Shown: positions 23,985 through 33,977 of the stretch, one piece after another
How positions within the stretch are numbered: the first letter of the stretch is position 1
Layout of the letters: the number at the start of each line of letters is the position of its first letter
Origin: an uncultured Prevotella sp.
GTDB lineage: Bacteria > Bacteroidota > Bacteroidia > Bacteroidales > Bacteroidaceae
Length of the DNA stretch: 64,000 nt
NCBI GenBank assembly: GCA_947169185.1
Contig: CAMVOS010000008.1
Span: forward strand, 1-64,000
Reading direction: 5' to 3'
The notes under the pieces: model-generated
What the model saw: the letters and a program-made list of their open reading frames with translations, nothing else
Told to the model about the DNA's origin: nothing
Databases searched by the model: none
Made by a program: the position numbers and the translations under genes

Positions 23985-25565
23985 TTAAGAATTGCTCTCG
24001 ACTTCTTCCTGCATGTCGATGAACTGCTGGTCCTTGTCGTAGAATTCGTACTGCAGGAAAGCCAGCTTCTGCGAGGGGATGATGCGCACGCCCATGCCAT
24101 ATTTCATCTGCCACTGGCGCTTAAGCGACCAGAAGCCCTGATTGATGTAGGCGGCAACATAGGGGTGCACATGTAGGAAGAATCTGCGGATACCAATCTT
24201 GTTGACCAGACGGTCAATCTTGCTCTCCAGTTGATCCGTAAACAGGATAGACGACTTGATTTTGCCCTTGCCAAAGCAGGTGGGGCAGGTCTCCTCGACA
24301 TTGACATCCATAGCCGGACGAACACGCTGGCGCGTGATTTGCATCAGTCCGAACTTGCTGAGTGGCAGGATGTTGTGGCGTGCTCTGTCTTTCTGCATGT
24401 TCTTGCACATGCGCTCATAGAGCATCTGACGGTCTTCAGCCAGATTCATATCGATGAAGTCTACCACGATGATGCCGCCCATATCGCGTAGTCGCAGCTG
24501 GCGTGCCAGCTCGTCGGCAGCACCGAGGTTCACCTCCAGTGCGTTGGCTTCCTGACCATTTTCGGCGCGAGTACGGTTGCCCGAGTTCACATCTACCACA
24601 TGCATGGCTTCTGTCTGCTGGATGATGAGATAGGCGCCGCGTTTGTAATTCACCGTCTTGCCAAAGCTCGACTTGAGCTGCTTGGTGACGTTGAAGTTGT
24701 CGAAGATGGGCATCGTACCATTGTATTTCTTGACGATGTCCTTCTTGTCGGGCGCTATCAGAGTCACATAATCCTTCACCTGGTTGTAGATGTCGTCATC
24801 ATTGACATAGATGCCATCATACGTTGGGTCGAACACGTCGCGTAGCAGGGCAACGGCTCTGCCGGTCTCCTCAAAGCATAGCTGTGGCGTCTTGGTGGCC
24901 TTCTGCGCTTTGGTGATGGTGTCTTCCCATCGTTTCATGAGCACCTTCAGTTCTGCGTCGAGCTCTGCCACACGCTTGCCTTCGGCCGATGTACGAACAA
25001 TAATACCGAAGTTCTTGGGGCGGATGCTCTGCATGAGCTGTTTCAGTCGGGTGCGCTCCTCGCTTTTCTTGATTTTAGAGGATACAGAGACTTTATCACC
25101 GAAAGGCATCAGCACCATGAAGCGTCCTGCAAAGCTGAGCTCGCAGCTCAGACGCGGGCCTTTGGTGTTGATGGGTTCCTTGACCACCTGTACCAGTATC
25201 TCCTGACCCTGTTTCAACGTGGTCTGGACACTGCCCTCTTTCGGCAGGTCGGGCAGACGGGTGGCTTTCGAGATGGGATAAAGTTTCTTCTTGTCGCTTT
25301 GTACCTGTTTCAGATACTTTTCGTAAGAGCTGAATTGAGTGCCGAGGTCAAGATAGTGCAAGAAGGCATCGCGCTCTGAGCCTACCTCCACGAAGCAGGC
25401 ATTCAGGCCGGGCATGAGCTTACGCACACGCCCCAGATAGATGTTGCCTACAGAGTAGCTAGCCTCTTCTCGCTTCTCGTTCTGGTATTCCACCAGGTCC
25501 TTGTCTTCGAGCAGGGCTATCGATATCTCTTTAGGCTGAACGTCGATGATTACTTCACTTGTCAT
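23985..25565 (-). CDS. rng: Ribonuclease G/E family protein
   Basis: 526 residues. S1 domain (SYSVGNIYLGRVRKLMPGLNACFVEVG, 40-130), RNase H-like and 5'-sensor domains, catalytic Asp pair in MHVVDVNSGNR and IIVVDFIDM, and the zinc-link motif CPTCFGKG (CPxC). No long C-terminal scaffold region, so it is RNase G-like. It processes rRNA and mRNA. Downstream of HU and the small basic peptide, a gene order I recall as conserved in Bacteroidales. Upstream 116 nt is a repeat-rich gap with no recognised gene. Confidence 0.95.
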   Translation of the reverse strand: MTSEVIIDVQPKEISIALLEDKDLVEYQNEKREEASYSVGNIYLGRVRKLMPGLNACFVEVGSERDAFLHYLDLGTQFSSYEKYLKQVQSDKKKLYPISKATRLPDLPKEGSVQTTLKQGQEILVQVVKEPINTKGPRLSCELSFAGRFMVLMPFGDKVSVSSKIKKSEERTRLKQLMQSIRPKNFGIIVRTSAEGKRVAELDAELKVLMKRWEDTITKAQKATKTPQLCFEETGRAVALLRDVFDPTYDGIYVNDDDIYNQVKDYVTLIAPDKKDIVKKYNGTMPIFDNFNVTKQLKSSFGKTVNYKRGAYLIIQQTEAMHVVDVNSGNRTRAENGQEANALEVNLGAADELARQLRLRDMGGIIVVDFIDMNLAEDRQMLYERMCKNMQKDRARHNILPLSKFGLMQITRQRVRPAMDVNVEETCPTCFGKGKIKSSILFTDQLESKIDRLVNKIGIRRFFLHVHPYVAAYINQGFWSLKRQWQMKYGMGVRIIPSQKLAFLQYEFYDKDQQFIDMQEEVESNS

Positions 25566-25681
25566 GAACTATTAACTCTAAACGTTTAACTCTTAACTGA
25601 AGAAGGAGCGCTCTCGGCTCTGCTTTCTCCTGCCGATTGCACTCCTTCCATACGTTTCTTTTCTCTGTTGGTCACCAGAGC

Positions 25682-25771
25682 TTACTTGCTCTTATGACGA
25701 TTCTTGCGCAGTCTCTTCTTACGCTTGTGAGTAGCCATCTTGTGGCCCTTCTTCTTTTTTCCGTTTGGCAT
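25682..25771 (-). CDS. Very basic 29-residue peptide, conserved type
   Basis: Too short for the ORF track. It starts MPNGKKKKGHKMATHKRKK and ends RKNRHKSK; 17 of 29 residues are Lys, Arg or His. I recall nearly identical peptides upstream of RNase G genes across Bacteroidota. The composition resembles small ribosomal proteins (such as THX or bL36 types), and the place next to HU and RNase G fits a nucleic-acid role, but I cannot name it. ATG 25771 is 40 nt after the HU stop, so it is probably co-transcribed with HU. Confidence 0.8.
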   Translation of the reverse strand: MPNGKKKKGHKMATHKRKKRLRKNRHKSK

Positions 25772-25810
25772 AATGTATAACTTATTAAATAATTTTGTGT
25801 GATATTATTT

Positions 25811-26086
25811 TTACTTCATCTTCTCTACAAAGCTCTTAGCGGGCTTGAAGTGAGGAATATCATGGGCATCGATCACCAATGTGGTGTTCTTAGAGATATT
25901 ACGAGCGGTCTTCTTGGCACGATGCTTGACAGTAAACGTACCAAAACCACGCAGGTACACATTTTCTTTGTTCTCGGCCATGCAGACGCGAATCTCTTCC
26001 ATAAAGGCCTCTACAGTAGCTGAAACATCCTTCTTGGGAAGGCCTGTATCTTCAGCGATTTTGTTGATAATATCTGCTTTTGTCAT
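25811..26086 (-). CDS. HU family DNA-binding protein
   Basis: 91 residues. Classical HU/IHF: MTKADIINKIAEDTGLPKKDV, the core GFGTFTVKHRAKKTARNISKN with the flexible arm, and IDAHDIPHFKPAKSFVEKM. An IHF/HU-beta-like nucleoid protein that bends DNA, distinct from the long HU-like protein at 1466. Consensus promoter box 35 nt upstream. Confidence 0.96.
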   Translation of the reverse strand: MTKADIINKIAEDTGLPKKDVSATVEAFMEEIRVCMAENKENVYLRGFGTFTVKHRAKKTARNISKNTTLVIDAHDIPHFKPAKSFVEKMK

Positions 26087-26120
26087 TGTTGTTTTTATTG
26101 TTAAATCGTATTTCGGACTG

Positions 26121-26128
26121 CAAAGTTA
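26121..26128 (-). promoter_or_regulatory. -7 box of the HU gene
   Basis: On the minus strand TAACTTTG. The rest of the 185-nt gap to susD is AT-rich with no recognised gene. Confidence 0.65.
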
Positions 26129-26271
26129 CTAATTTTCAGTGGGATATAAAAATATTATTAGCTTTTTTTTTGCTAAAAAGGCTAATTTTTTTTCTTTTAC
26201 CTTGTTTTTGACCTTACTTTCTAACTCCTTATATATTATTAAGGTACGTGTACGCGAACCCGGAGAAGCCA

Positions 26272-27837
26272 TTAATAGCCGTCGTTCTGTGAGAGGTTGG
26301 TGTTGAGGGCCCTGACATCGGCAGGGATGGGGTAGAGGCTGGTGTGACCATCAGTCTCGTCGACGGCATCAGGACCATCATAGAGCGACTTGTATTGTCC
26401 GAAACGGATAAGGTCCTGTCGACGCCATCCCTCCCAGCAGAGTTCGAGCATGCGTTCGTCCAGCAGGTTCTGGAGAGTATAGGGACGGGTAGGCATATTG
26501 GCTCGTTTGCGTACGGCATCGAAATCCTGATGACCGTCCTCATCCATTCGCAGCTTGGCTTCGGCACGCATGAGCAGCACGTCGGCAAAACGGAACAGCA
26601 CGATGTCGTTGTCCATGAGCTTGCCATCTTTGGGGGCATTCTTGTCCACCTCGTATTTGCGCATGCGGGCACCGGCTGTCTCGACATAGGGTGAACCGCT
26701 GAGGTCGAGTTCTACGGCCTCAGGATAATAGGTCAGGGGCTTGCCTGTGCGGTCAAGTATCGGATGACCATTCAGGTAATCGACGCGATCATAGAAGAAG
26801 TTGTCCATCAGACGGTAATCCGGCTCCTGGGTGCCATAACCGAAAATCTGCATGGTGCGCTTGGTGGCACACGAACCATTCTCGCCCGTAAAGCCGTAGG
26901 CTGCAGCATGTCGATAGTGGTAGCTGCGGTACATGTTCTGCTGCTGGTTGGTGTAGAGATGCTTGTCCATGGGAATCACAAAGATGTTCTCCTTGGAGAA
27001 GTGGTTGTTAACCAGGAAATTATCCGCGTAGTTGGTCTCCAACTCATAGCCCTCATCCTCGATTTCATCACAGTGTTTGATGCAAAGTTTGTAGTTCTCC
27101 AGATCCTCATGGCCCGTATAGACTGCAGCATTGAGATAGAGCTTGGCCAACACAAAAGAGGCAACAGAATATGTGATGCGTCCGTAGTAGTCGCCTTCAC
27201 TCACGCTGTTGGCGAATGGCAGCGCCTCTTTGCAGGTCTCCAACTCCTTGACACAGAAGTTATAGACCTCGCTACGCGGAGCACGTGTCACCTCGTTCAT
27301 CGAGACATGGGTAGACACCACGAGGGGTACATCGCCAAAGAGGTCGATAAGGTACCAGTAGTACATGGCTCGCAAGGCCCTGACCTCAGCACGCCATGAG
27401 GTGTAGTTGAAGCCAGCCAACTGCTGGTACTTGTCAAGCGTCTCTAACGAGCGGTTGCACAAGGTGATGACCTTATAGAGATATAACCAGGCATTCTTGG
27501 GGAGGTCATGGCCTGCCGTCCATGAATGCTTGTACATAGCCTGCCACAGGCCACCATCGTACCAGTCACCGCCTCGTGTGGGGAGTATGGCCTCGTCGGA
27601 ACCAAAGGTCTGGAGGTCATAGACCCCTCGGCACGTGCCTTGCAGACCTTGTCCGTCAAGATTGCCTCCGATGTGATAATACAAGGTTGCTACGGTGTTG
27701 CGGAAGAGTGCATCGGCATTCGTATATGCCTCCTCTTCAGGTATCTGGTCGCGCGGTTTCTCGTCAAGGGAACAGGCGGTGAGGACTGTGGCTATGGCAC
27801 AGCCTGCGAGACAACGGAATATATGATTGATGGACAT
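26272..27837 (-). CDS. SusD/RagB family outer-membrane lipoprotein
   Basis: 521 residues. Signal peptide and lipobox ending LTAC-SLDEKPRDQIPEEEAY, the usual SusD start. TPR-like helices follow (RALRAMYYWYLIDLFGDVPLV is the best family match), and the C-terminal MRAEAKLRM...ERMLELCWEGWRRQDLIRFGQY block. Binds a nutrient glycan or peptide as lid of the SusC channel. Starts 5 nt after susC. No polysaccharide-degrading enzyme or regulator adjoins the pair, so its substrate cannot be guessed. Confidence 0.93.
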   Translation of the reverse strand: MSINHIFRCLAGCAIATVLTACSLDEKPRDQIPEEEAYTNADALFRNTVATLYYHIGGNLDGQGLQGTCRGVYDLQTFGSDEAILPTRGGDWYDGGLWQAMYKHSWTAGHDLPKNAWLYLYKVITLCNRSLETLDKYQQLAGFNYTSWRAEVRALRAMYYWYLIDLFGDVPLVVSTHVSMNEVTRAPRSEVYNFCVKELETCKEALPFANSVSEGDYYGRITYSVASFVLAKLYLNAAVYTGHEDLENYKLCIKHCDEIEDEGYELETNYADNFLVNNHFSKENIFVIPMDKHLYTNQQQNMYRSYHYRHAAAYGFTGENGSCATKRTMQIFGYGTQEPDYRLMDNFFYDRVDYLNGHPILDRTGKPLTYYPEAVELDLSGSPYVETAGARMRKYEVDKNAPKDGKLMDNDIVLFRFADVLLMRAEAKLRMDEDGHQDFDAVRKRANMPTRPYTLQNLLDERMLELCWEGWRRQDLIRFGQYKSLYDGPDAVDETDGHTSLYPIPADVRALNTNLSQNDGY

Positions 27838-27842
27838 GGTGT

Positions 27843-30506
27843 TCAGAATTGAATGTTAAGACCAAAAGAGTAGGAACGGTAGACTGGGAAGGACCGTTTG
27901 TCATCGACACCAATGGTACCATCAATGACCGATGAGTTAATCATGGGTGTCAGTCCCGAATAGCCGGTAATGGTGGCCAGATTATTGATGCTGCACGAGA
28001 GACGCAGGTTACGGATATACTTAGAGCGTAGGGGAACGTTCCACCCGACGGTCACATAGTCGATGTTCACGTAGTCGCCATTCTCCAGCCAATAGTCGCT
28101 GATGTCCTGATCCTGGATGTTCATCTCGGGAGCCCCCTGCATTACATTGTAGTTGGGCAGCGAGAGCATATTCATGTACGACAATGCCGTACCATTGTAT
28201 ATCTTGTGGCCAAAGGCACCATTCATCTGTACCGTGATGTCCCACTGCTTGTAGCGCAGGGCGATATTCGAGCCCATCGTGGCCTTTGGTGTGGCCTGTC
28301 CGCAGATATAGCTCTCGTCGGTCTTCATATATTCCTTGCCACCGTTGGCATTCTCCTTGAAGCCCAAGAAGTGAGGCAGATAGAAGACGCCAAGCGGTTG
28401 TCCCACGATTTGATAGCAGACATCGCTGGCACCATGATAGCCTGCACCGTAGAGATAGCTGAGGCCTTTGATGTTAGGTGCCGTGAGGTGTTGCCCGTTG
28501 TAGTCGCCATTCAGCGTGATGAGCTTGTTTGCCTCAAAGGTCCAGTTCATATTGATGGTCAGCTCCAGGTCTTTCTGGCGGATGGGGGTGATACCGAATC
28601 CCAGCTCAAAGCCGTGGTTGCGCATCTTACCGAGGTTGGCCAGCAGGTGGTCGTAGGTAAAGGGTGGTACCGGCACGTCATAGCTGTAGAGCATGTCGCT
28701 GGTGCGCGACGAGTAGAAATCTGCCGTCAGCACAATGCGGTTCTGCCAAAAGGCCATGTCCAGTCCTACGTTGAAGGTACGCTTGATTTCCCAGCGCAGG
28801 TCAGGATTGGCATTACGGATGGTGCCCAGTGTGGTGGATAGTGCGCCATTGACGTTGACGATACCATTGGGCTGTATGAGCTGTTGTGACATATAGGAGT
28901 CGATACCCCCCAGGTTACCACTCTTGCCATAGCCCATGCGCAGCTTCAGTTTGCTCAGCCAGGGGACAGACGCCATCCAAGGCTCGTCGCTTACGACCCA
29001 TGCACCGCTGATGGAGGGGAAGAATCCCCATCGGTTGTTGGCACCAACCTTCGACGAGCCGTCGGTACGGGCATTGACATTCAGCGTGTAACGATTCAGA
29101 TAGGTATACTGTGCCCGGAAGAGGAACGACTCCATGTGTGTGTCGGCAAAGAAGGAGTTGGTACCTTCCCAAGGACGTGCAGCACCAGCCGAAAGGTTAT
29201 CGTAGCCATAGGCGTCTGTGGAGAAACTATAGACCGTTGTATAGAATCCTTTCAATTTCTGACTCTCTGCCTCGACGAGTGCCAGCAGGTCCAGATGATG
29301 GTCTGTACCGAAGTCATGCTGCCAGTTGAGTGACAGGTTGCCCAGCCATTCCTCGCTCTTGCTATGTCTGCGATATGCCTCGCCATGGCTCCACACGATG
29401 GTAGGGTAGTAGTGTCCATTGTCGATGCTGTTATAGGAGAATGAGCCGAAGGCTGACATCGTCAGGCCATAGCCCAGATTGGTCGTTACCTTCAGGTGGG
29501 TGTTCACATGCGCATTGTTTTCGTCGTCCTGCATGGTCAACAGCGAGTTGGGGTTATTGATCCAAAGGGCTTCGGGCACCTGACCGAACGTACCATCGGC
29601 ATTGCGACCGTCAGGGTATGTGGGATTGAAGGTCGCTGCTGAGTAGAACAGCTTCTGCTGGAAAGGTATGTAATCAAATTTCTGTAGCGATCCGAAGACA
29701 CCCAGTTCGAAAGTCATCCTGTTGTCAAAGGCCCGTTGCATGATATCGAGCTTGGCAATGTAGTTACGGTAGCGGTTGTTCTTGATAATGGTGCGATGAT
29801 CCTGCATACCGATGGAGGCACGGTAGTTGGCCGTCTGTGAACCGCCTCCAAAGGCGATATGGTGGTTATGTACGACACCTGTCCGTGTGGGCGATTTTGT
29901 GAAATCGGTGTCGTAGCCCTTGTCGATGATGCTCATGCCTAACTGGCAGGCTGCTTGCCGGAACTGTGGGGCACTGAGCATATCCAAGTTTTTATAGATG
30001 CTCTCGAAACCAATGTTGCCATTATAGGCGATATGGAAACGCTCTCCACTGCCTTTTTTCGTGACTACCTGGATGACACCTGCTGCACCACGGCTACCAT
30101 ATTGGGCAGTCTCTGAGGCATCCTTCAGAATGGTGAAGCTCTCGATGTCGGCAGGATAGATGGTAGACAATGTCGTGATGTCACTCTGTACACCGTCGAT
30201 GATGACCAACGGGTCGTTGCCACCAGTCAGTGAGGTGGTGCCTCGCACACGAACGGCATTGATCATCGCCTCTTGGTTGATACCGGACTGTACCTGTACA
30301 CCGGCAGCCTGACCTGAGAGCGCGTCCAGTGAGTTGTTGACCAGTCCTTTGTTCATGCGCTCCTGTGTCACCTGGTCTACGGCACCAGCTGTTGTCCGCT
30401 GATTACCACTGCTATAGCCAATGCACACACGAGTAGAGTCTTTCGGGGTCTGTGCCGCTCCAGTGATGCTGATGGCAAGGAGTGTTGTGGTCAGTAGTAA
30501 TTTCAT
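27843..30506 (-). CDS. SusC/RagA TonB-dependent transporter lacking the N-terminal CarboxypepD-reg domain
   Basis: 887 residues. Signal peptide (MKLLLTTTLLAISITGAAQ), then at once a TonB-box-like segment (TRVCIGYSSGNQRT), the plug (LDALSGQAAGVQVQSG, NDPLVIIDGVQSD, ILKDASETAQYGSRGAAGVIQV) and a 22-strand barrel ending YRSYSFGLNIQF. Typical SusC proteins are 1000 or more residues with an 80-residue CarboxypepD-reg domain before the plug; it is absent here. Only 28 nt separate it from fcl upstream, so it may be transcribed with the GDP-fucose genes. Confidence 0.93.
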   Translation of the reverse strand: MKLLLTTTLLAISITGAAQTPKDSTRVCIGYSSGNQRTTAGAVDQVTQERMNKGLVNNSLDALSGQAAGVQVQSGINQEAMINAVRVRGTTSLTGGNDPLVIIDGVQSDITTLSTIYPADIESFTILKDASETAQYGSRGAAGVIQVVTKKGSGERFHIAYNGNIGFESIYKNLDMLSAPQFRQAACQLGMSIIDKGYDTDFTKSPTRTGVVHNHHIAFGGGSQTANYRASIGMQDHRTIIKNNRYRNYIAKLDIMQRAFDNRMTFELGVFGSLQKFDYIPFQQKLFYSAATFNPTYPDGRNADGTFGQVPEALWINNPNSLLTMQDDENNAHVNTHLKVTTNLGYGLTMSAFGSFSYNSIDNGHYYPTIVWSHGEAYRRHSKSEEWLGNLSLNWQHDFGTDHHLDLLALVEAESQKLKGFYTTVYSFSTDAYGYDNLSAGAARPWEGTNSFFADTHMESFLFRAQYTYLNRYTLNVNARTDGSSKVGANNRWGFFPSISGAWVVSDEPWMASVPWLSKLKLRMGYGKSGNLGGIDSYMSQQLIQPNGIVNVNGALSTTLGTIRNANPDLRWEIKRTFNVGLDMAFWQNRIVLTADFYSSRTSDMLYSYDVPVPPFTYDHLLANLGKMRNHGFELGFGITPIRQKDLELTINMNWTFEANKLITLNGDYNGQHLTAPNIKGLSYLYGAGYHGASDVCYQIVGQPLGVFYLPHFLGFKENANGGKEYMKTDESYICGQATPKATMGSNIALRYKQWDITVQMNGAFGHKIYNGTALSYMNMLSLPNYNVMQGAPEMNIQDQDISDYWLENGDYVNIDYVTVGWNVPLRSKYIRNLRLSCSINNLATITGYSGLTPMINSSVIDGTIGVDDKRSFPVYRSYSFGLNIQF

Positions 30507-30534
30507 AGTGTCGTGTTGTTTTTAGCATATTGTT

Positions 30535-31704
30535 TTATTCTAATGAACGCTTATACCATTCGAAGAGTTTCCTGACGCCTTCGTCAATCTCAACTTTGTG
30601 CGTCCAGCCTAACGAATGGAGTTTTGATACATCGATGAGTTTGCGCATGGTGCCATCGGGCTTGGAGGTGTCGAATTCCACCTCGCCTTCGAAGCCAACA
30701 GCCTTGACAACGAGCTCAGAGAGTTCGCGGATGGTGAGTTCCTTGCCCGTGCCAACATTGATGTGGCAGTTGCGGATCTCGCCTAACTGAGGAATGGCAC
30801 CACCACGACCAGCTGAGTGGTTGCGGTCTACAGCACCATCGGTACTGGCACCATAGTGTACGCTCGAATACTTCTCGATGCCTATCACATCCTTGAAGTC
30901 GACGTTCAGCAGCACATGCACAGAGGCATCGGCCATGTCCTCGGACCACAGGAATTCGCGCAATGGGGTGCCGGTGCCCCAAAGGGTCACCTTGTTGTCT
31001 TCAATGCCGTATTTCCGTAATAACATTAAAACGGTATCACGGGATGAAGAACCATCGACGCCCTCAACGGGACGCTTATTCAAATCCGTGGCTATCTTGT
31101 CCCATGCGCCATCATGAATCAGCTTGGCCAGATAGACCTTACGCATCATGGCGGGCATCACATGGCTGTTCTCCAGATGGAAATTGTCGTTCGGACCATA
31201 CAGATTGGTGGGCATCACAGCGATGTAGTTGGTGCCATACTGCAGATTATAACTTTCGCACATTTTCAGACCCGCAATCTTCGCAATAGCATACTCCTCG
31301 TTGGTGTACTCCAGCGGGCTGGTGAGGAGGCAGTCTTCCTTCATGGGTTGCGGTGCATTCTTCGGGTAGATACAAGTACTACCCAGGAACAGCAGCTTCT
31401 TCACACCATGGGCATAGGCCTCACTGATGACGTTACACTGTATCTTCATGTTCATCATGATGAAGTCAGCGCGATACAATGAATTGGCCATGATGCCGCC
31501 TACAAAGGCTGCTGCCAGCACCACAGCATCCGGACGCTCCTCGTCGAAGAAATGCTTCACGGCCACCTGGTCGGTCAGATCCAGCTCCTTGTGCGTTCTT
31601 CCCACAAGGTTGTTGTAGCCTCGGGCCTTCAGGTTGTTCCAAATAGCGGAGCCCACTAATCCGTGATGCCCCGCTACATATATCTTACTTTCTTTATTCA
31701 GCAT
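30535..31704 (-). CDS. fcl: GDP-L-fucose synthase
   Basis: 389 residues, somewhat longer than the usual 310-330 because of an insert around 225-290 ([30 protein letters not shown]). Short-chain dehydrogenase: NADP site [10 protein letters not shown] (12-21), the YAIAK catalytic pair, and CxxxHGVKK. Converts GDP-4-keto-6-deoxymannose to GDP-L-fucose by epimerisation and reduction. The start overlaps the gmd stop by 11 nt. Longer forms of this type are common in Bacteroides. Confidence 0.94.
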   Translation of the reverse strand: MLNKESKIYVAGHHGLVGSAIWNNLKARGYNNLVGRTHKELDLTDQVAVKHFFDEERPDAVVLAAAFVGGIMANSLYRADFIMMNMKIQCNVISEAYAHGVKKLLFLGSTCIYPKNAPQPMKEDCLLTSPLEYTNEEYAIAKIAGLKMCESYNLQYGTNYIAVMPTNLYGPNDNFHLENSHVMPAMMRKVYLAKLIHDGAWDKIATDLNKRPVEGVDGSSSRDTVLMLLRKYGIEDNKVTLWGTGTPLREFLWSEDMADASVHVLLNVDFKDVIGIEKYSSVHYGASTDGAVDRNHSAGRGGAIPQLGEIRNCHINVGTGKELTIRELSELVVKAVGFEGEVEFDTSKPDGTMRKLIDVSKLHSLGWTHKVEIDEGVRKLFEWYKRSLE

Positions 31705-32788
31705 CTTCTTTCTCCATTTGTGCTTTCAAGAACAACTTCTTCACAAACTTCATGTCGTGCTTCACCATAATTTTGACAAGTTCAGGGAAGCTGGTCTTCT
31801 GTGGATTCCAACCCAATTTGGCCTTGGCCTTGGCAGGATTACCTAACAGTTGCTCAACCTCGGCTGGACGGAAGTACTTAGGATCGACCTCGACCAATGC
31901 CTTGCCTGTGGCCTTGTCGTAACCCTTCTCGTCAACACCATCGCCACGCCATTCCAGTTCGATACCAACCTCCTTGAAGGCCAAACTCGTGAATTCACGA
32001 ACAGTATGGTATTCGCCAGTGGCAATAACAAAGTCGTCGGGCTCTGGCTGCTGCAGGATGAGCCACATGCACTCGATATAGTCCTTGGCATAGCCCCAGT
32101 CACGCAGTGAGTTCAGGTTGCCCAGATAGAGCTTGTCCTGATAACCCTGGGCGATACGGGCGGCAGCCAGCGTAATCTTACGTGTCACGAAGTTCTCGCC
32201 ACGACGCTCACTCTCGTGGTTGAACAGGATACCATTGCAGCAGAACATGCCATACGACTCACGGTAGTTCTTCATAATCCAGAAACCATAGAGCTTGGCA
32301 ACGGCATACGGACTGCGAGGGTAGAAAGGAGTCGTCTCGCTTTGCGGCACCTCCTGTACCTTACCATATAACTCACTGGTTGATGCCTGATAGATACGGC
32401 ATGTCTTTTCTAGTCCACAGATACGTACAGCCTCCAACAGGCGTAGTACACCGTCAGCATCTACATCCGCTGTATATTCCGGTACGTCAAAGGATACCTT
32501 CACGTGACTCTGGGCTGCCAGATTGTATATTTCTGTTGGTCTCACCTCACCGATGACACGAATGAGTGATGACGAGTCGGTCATGTCGGCCCAATGTAGG
32601 TTTACCAGGCGTGCCTTCTTCATGTCGCGCACCCACTCGTCCAGATAGAGGTGTTCGATACGTCCCGTGTTGAACGACGAAGAACGGCGTAGCAAACCGT
32701 GAACTTCGTAGCCTTTCTCAATGAGGAACTCGGCCAGATACGAACCGTCCTGACCAGTAATGCCAGTAATAAGAGCTATATTCTTCAT
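31694..32788 (-). CDS. gmd: GDP-mannose 4,6-dehydratase
   Basis: 364 residues. SDR fold: [18 protein letters not shown] at the start, [11 protein letters not shown], catalytic YAVAK (YxxxK), [16 protein letters not shown]. Makes GDP-4-keto-6-deoxy-D-mannose, the substrate of fcl. Overlaps manC by 4 nt and fcl by 11 nt: a tightly coupled cytoplasmic pathway from mannose-1-P to GDP-fucose. Confidence 0.97.
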   Translation of the reverse strand: MKNIALITGITGQDGSYLAEFLIEKGYEVHGLLRRSSSFNTGRIEHLYLDEWVRDMKKARLVNLHWADMTDSSSLIRVIGEVRPTEIYNLAAQSHVKVSFDVPEYTADVDADGVLRLLEAVRICGLEKTCRIYQASTSELYGKVQEVPQSETTPFYPRSPYAVAKLYGFWIMKNYRESYGMFCCNGILFNHESERRGENFVTRKITLAAARIAQGYQDKLYLGNLNSLRDWGYAKDYIECMWLILQQPEPDDFVIATGEYHTVREFTSLAFKEVGIELEWRGDGVDEKGYDKATGKALVEVDPKYFRPAEVEQLLGNPAKAKAKLGWNPQKTSFPELVKIMVKHDMKFVKKLFLKAQMEKEDAE

Positions 32789-33855
32789 TTATCTTGTCCA
32801 CTAAATTGCTTGATTCTTTGTTCTTCCGACAGCTTACAGATGAGCAAGGTGTCATTGTTCTCGGCCACGATGAAACCATCCAATCCCTGAATGACCACCT
32901 TCTTCTCCTGTGTAGTATGCACGATATTGTTATGACTCTCGAAGAGTGTGATATCCGGTCCGATACAGGCATTGCCATACAAGTCCTTCTTGGTCTGCTG
33001 GTGCAGAGAACCCCATGTGCCCAGATCACTCCAGCCGAAGTCGGCAGGGCATACAAAGATTTCTTCGGCCTTCTCCATGATGGCATAGTCTACCGAGATA
33101 TTCTCGCACTCGGGGAACTGCTCGTCGATGGTAGCCTGCTCCTTGTCAGTGCCATAGACAGGCAGCATGCCCTCGAAAATCTTGGCCATTGTGGGCTGGT
33201 ACATGCGGAAGGCATTGACAATGGTGTTAACATTCCAGATAAAGATGCCCGCATTCCAGAAGTAGTTGTTCTTTGAAATATACCTTGTAGCCGTAGCCAA
33301 ATCGGGCTTCTCGCGGAATGAGTCTACACGGAATATCTCCTTGTTGCGCAGCGATTGTGCCGAGAGGTTGGCCTCGATATAGCCGTAACCCGTCTCTGGA
33401 CGGTTAGGCTTCATGCCCAGCGTGATGATGGCATCGCTCTCGCCTGAGAATGTCAGACATGCGCTGATTACGCGCTGGAATTCCTGTACATTCATGACAA
33501 TATGGTCACTGGGGGTTACTACGATGTTGGCCTTTGGATCTTTCGACTTGATGCGCCATGACACGTAGGCGATGCATGGTGCAGTGTTTCTACGGCATGG
33601 CTCACACAGGATGTGGTCCTGAGGCATGTCGGGTAACTGCTCAGCAACAGTGTCGGCATAGTTCCTGTTCGTTACTACCCATATATTTTTAGCATTGACG
33701 ATACCCTGAAAACGCTCTACCGTCAGTTGTAACAACGACTTGCCGATGCCCATGACATCGATAAACTGCTTCGGCTTCTCAGCCGTGCTCATAGGCCAAA
33801 AACGACTACCTACGCCGCCTGCCATGATGACCAGATGATTATTGATTCTTGCCAT
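32785..33855 (-). CDS. manC: Mannose-1-phosphate guanylyltransferase
   Basis: 356 residues from ATG 33855 (the ORF track used a TTG 9 nt earlier). Nucleotidyltransferase signature [25 protein letters not shown] and GTWGSL. Makes GDP-mannose from mannose-1-phosphate and GTP. It has only the transferase domain, no fused phosphomannose isomerase. First gene of the manC-gmd-fcl(-susCD) run, with a consensus promoter. Confidence 0.95.
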   Translation of the reverse strand: MARINNHLVIMAGGVGSRFWPMSTAEKPKQFIDVMGIGKSLLQLTVERFQGIVNAKNIWVVTNRNYADTVAEQLPDMPQDHILCEPCRRNTAPCIAYVSWRIKSKDPKANIVVTPSDHIVMNVQEFQRVISACLTFSGESDAIITLGMKPNRPETGYGYIEANLSAQSLRNKEIFRVDSFREKPDLATATRYISKNNYFWNAGIFIWNVNTIVNAFRMYQPTMAKIFEGMLPVYGTDKEQATIDEQFPECENISVDYAIMEKAEEIFVCPADFGWSDLGTWGSLHQQTKKDLYGNACIGPDITLFESHNNIVHTTQEKKVVIQGLDGFIVAENNDTLLICKLSEEQRIKQFSGQDK

Positions 33856-33886
33856 AATCTGCAATAAGTTAATGAATAGAATGATG

Positions 33887-33918
33887 CAAAATTAATAAAT
33901 ATCTATGAATTAACCAAA
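33887..33918 (-). promoter_or_regulatory. Promoter of the manC operon
   Basis: On the minus strand TTTG (33915-33918), 20 nt, TAATTTTG (33887-33894), 32 nt before the ATG. Confidence 0.82.
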
Positions 33919-33921
33919 TAA

Positions 33922-33957
33922 TAGCCCCGCTTTTTTCAGAGCGAGGCTACTTTTTTT
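33922..33957 (-). terminator. Hairpin between dedA and the manC promoter
   Basis: TAGCCCCGCT and AGCGAGGCTA pair over 10 bp (one G-T). On minus it follows dedA by 21 nt and ends in TATTATTTGG; the better T run is on plus, where no gene precedes it. Probably the dedA terminator. Confidence 0.5.
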
Positions 33958-33977
33958 GTCTTGGATTAAGAAGGGGC

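Noticed and set aside
25598-25666. 22-codon minus-strand frame between the basic peptide and RNase G
   Set aside because: MEGVQSAGESRAESAPSS is low complexity; the DNA looks like an intergenic repeat and nothing supports translation.
26229-26687. 152-residue minus-strand frame at the end of susD
   Set aside because: Arg/Ser/Thr-rich shadow in another frame of susD.
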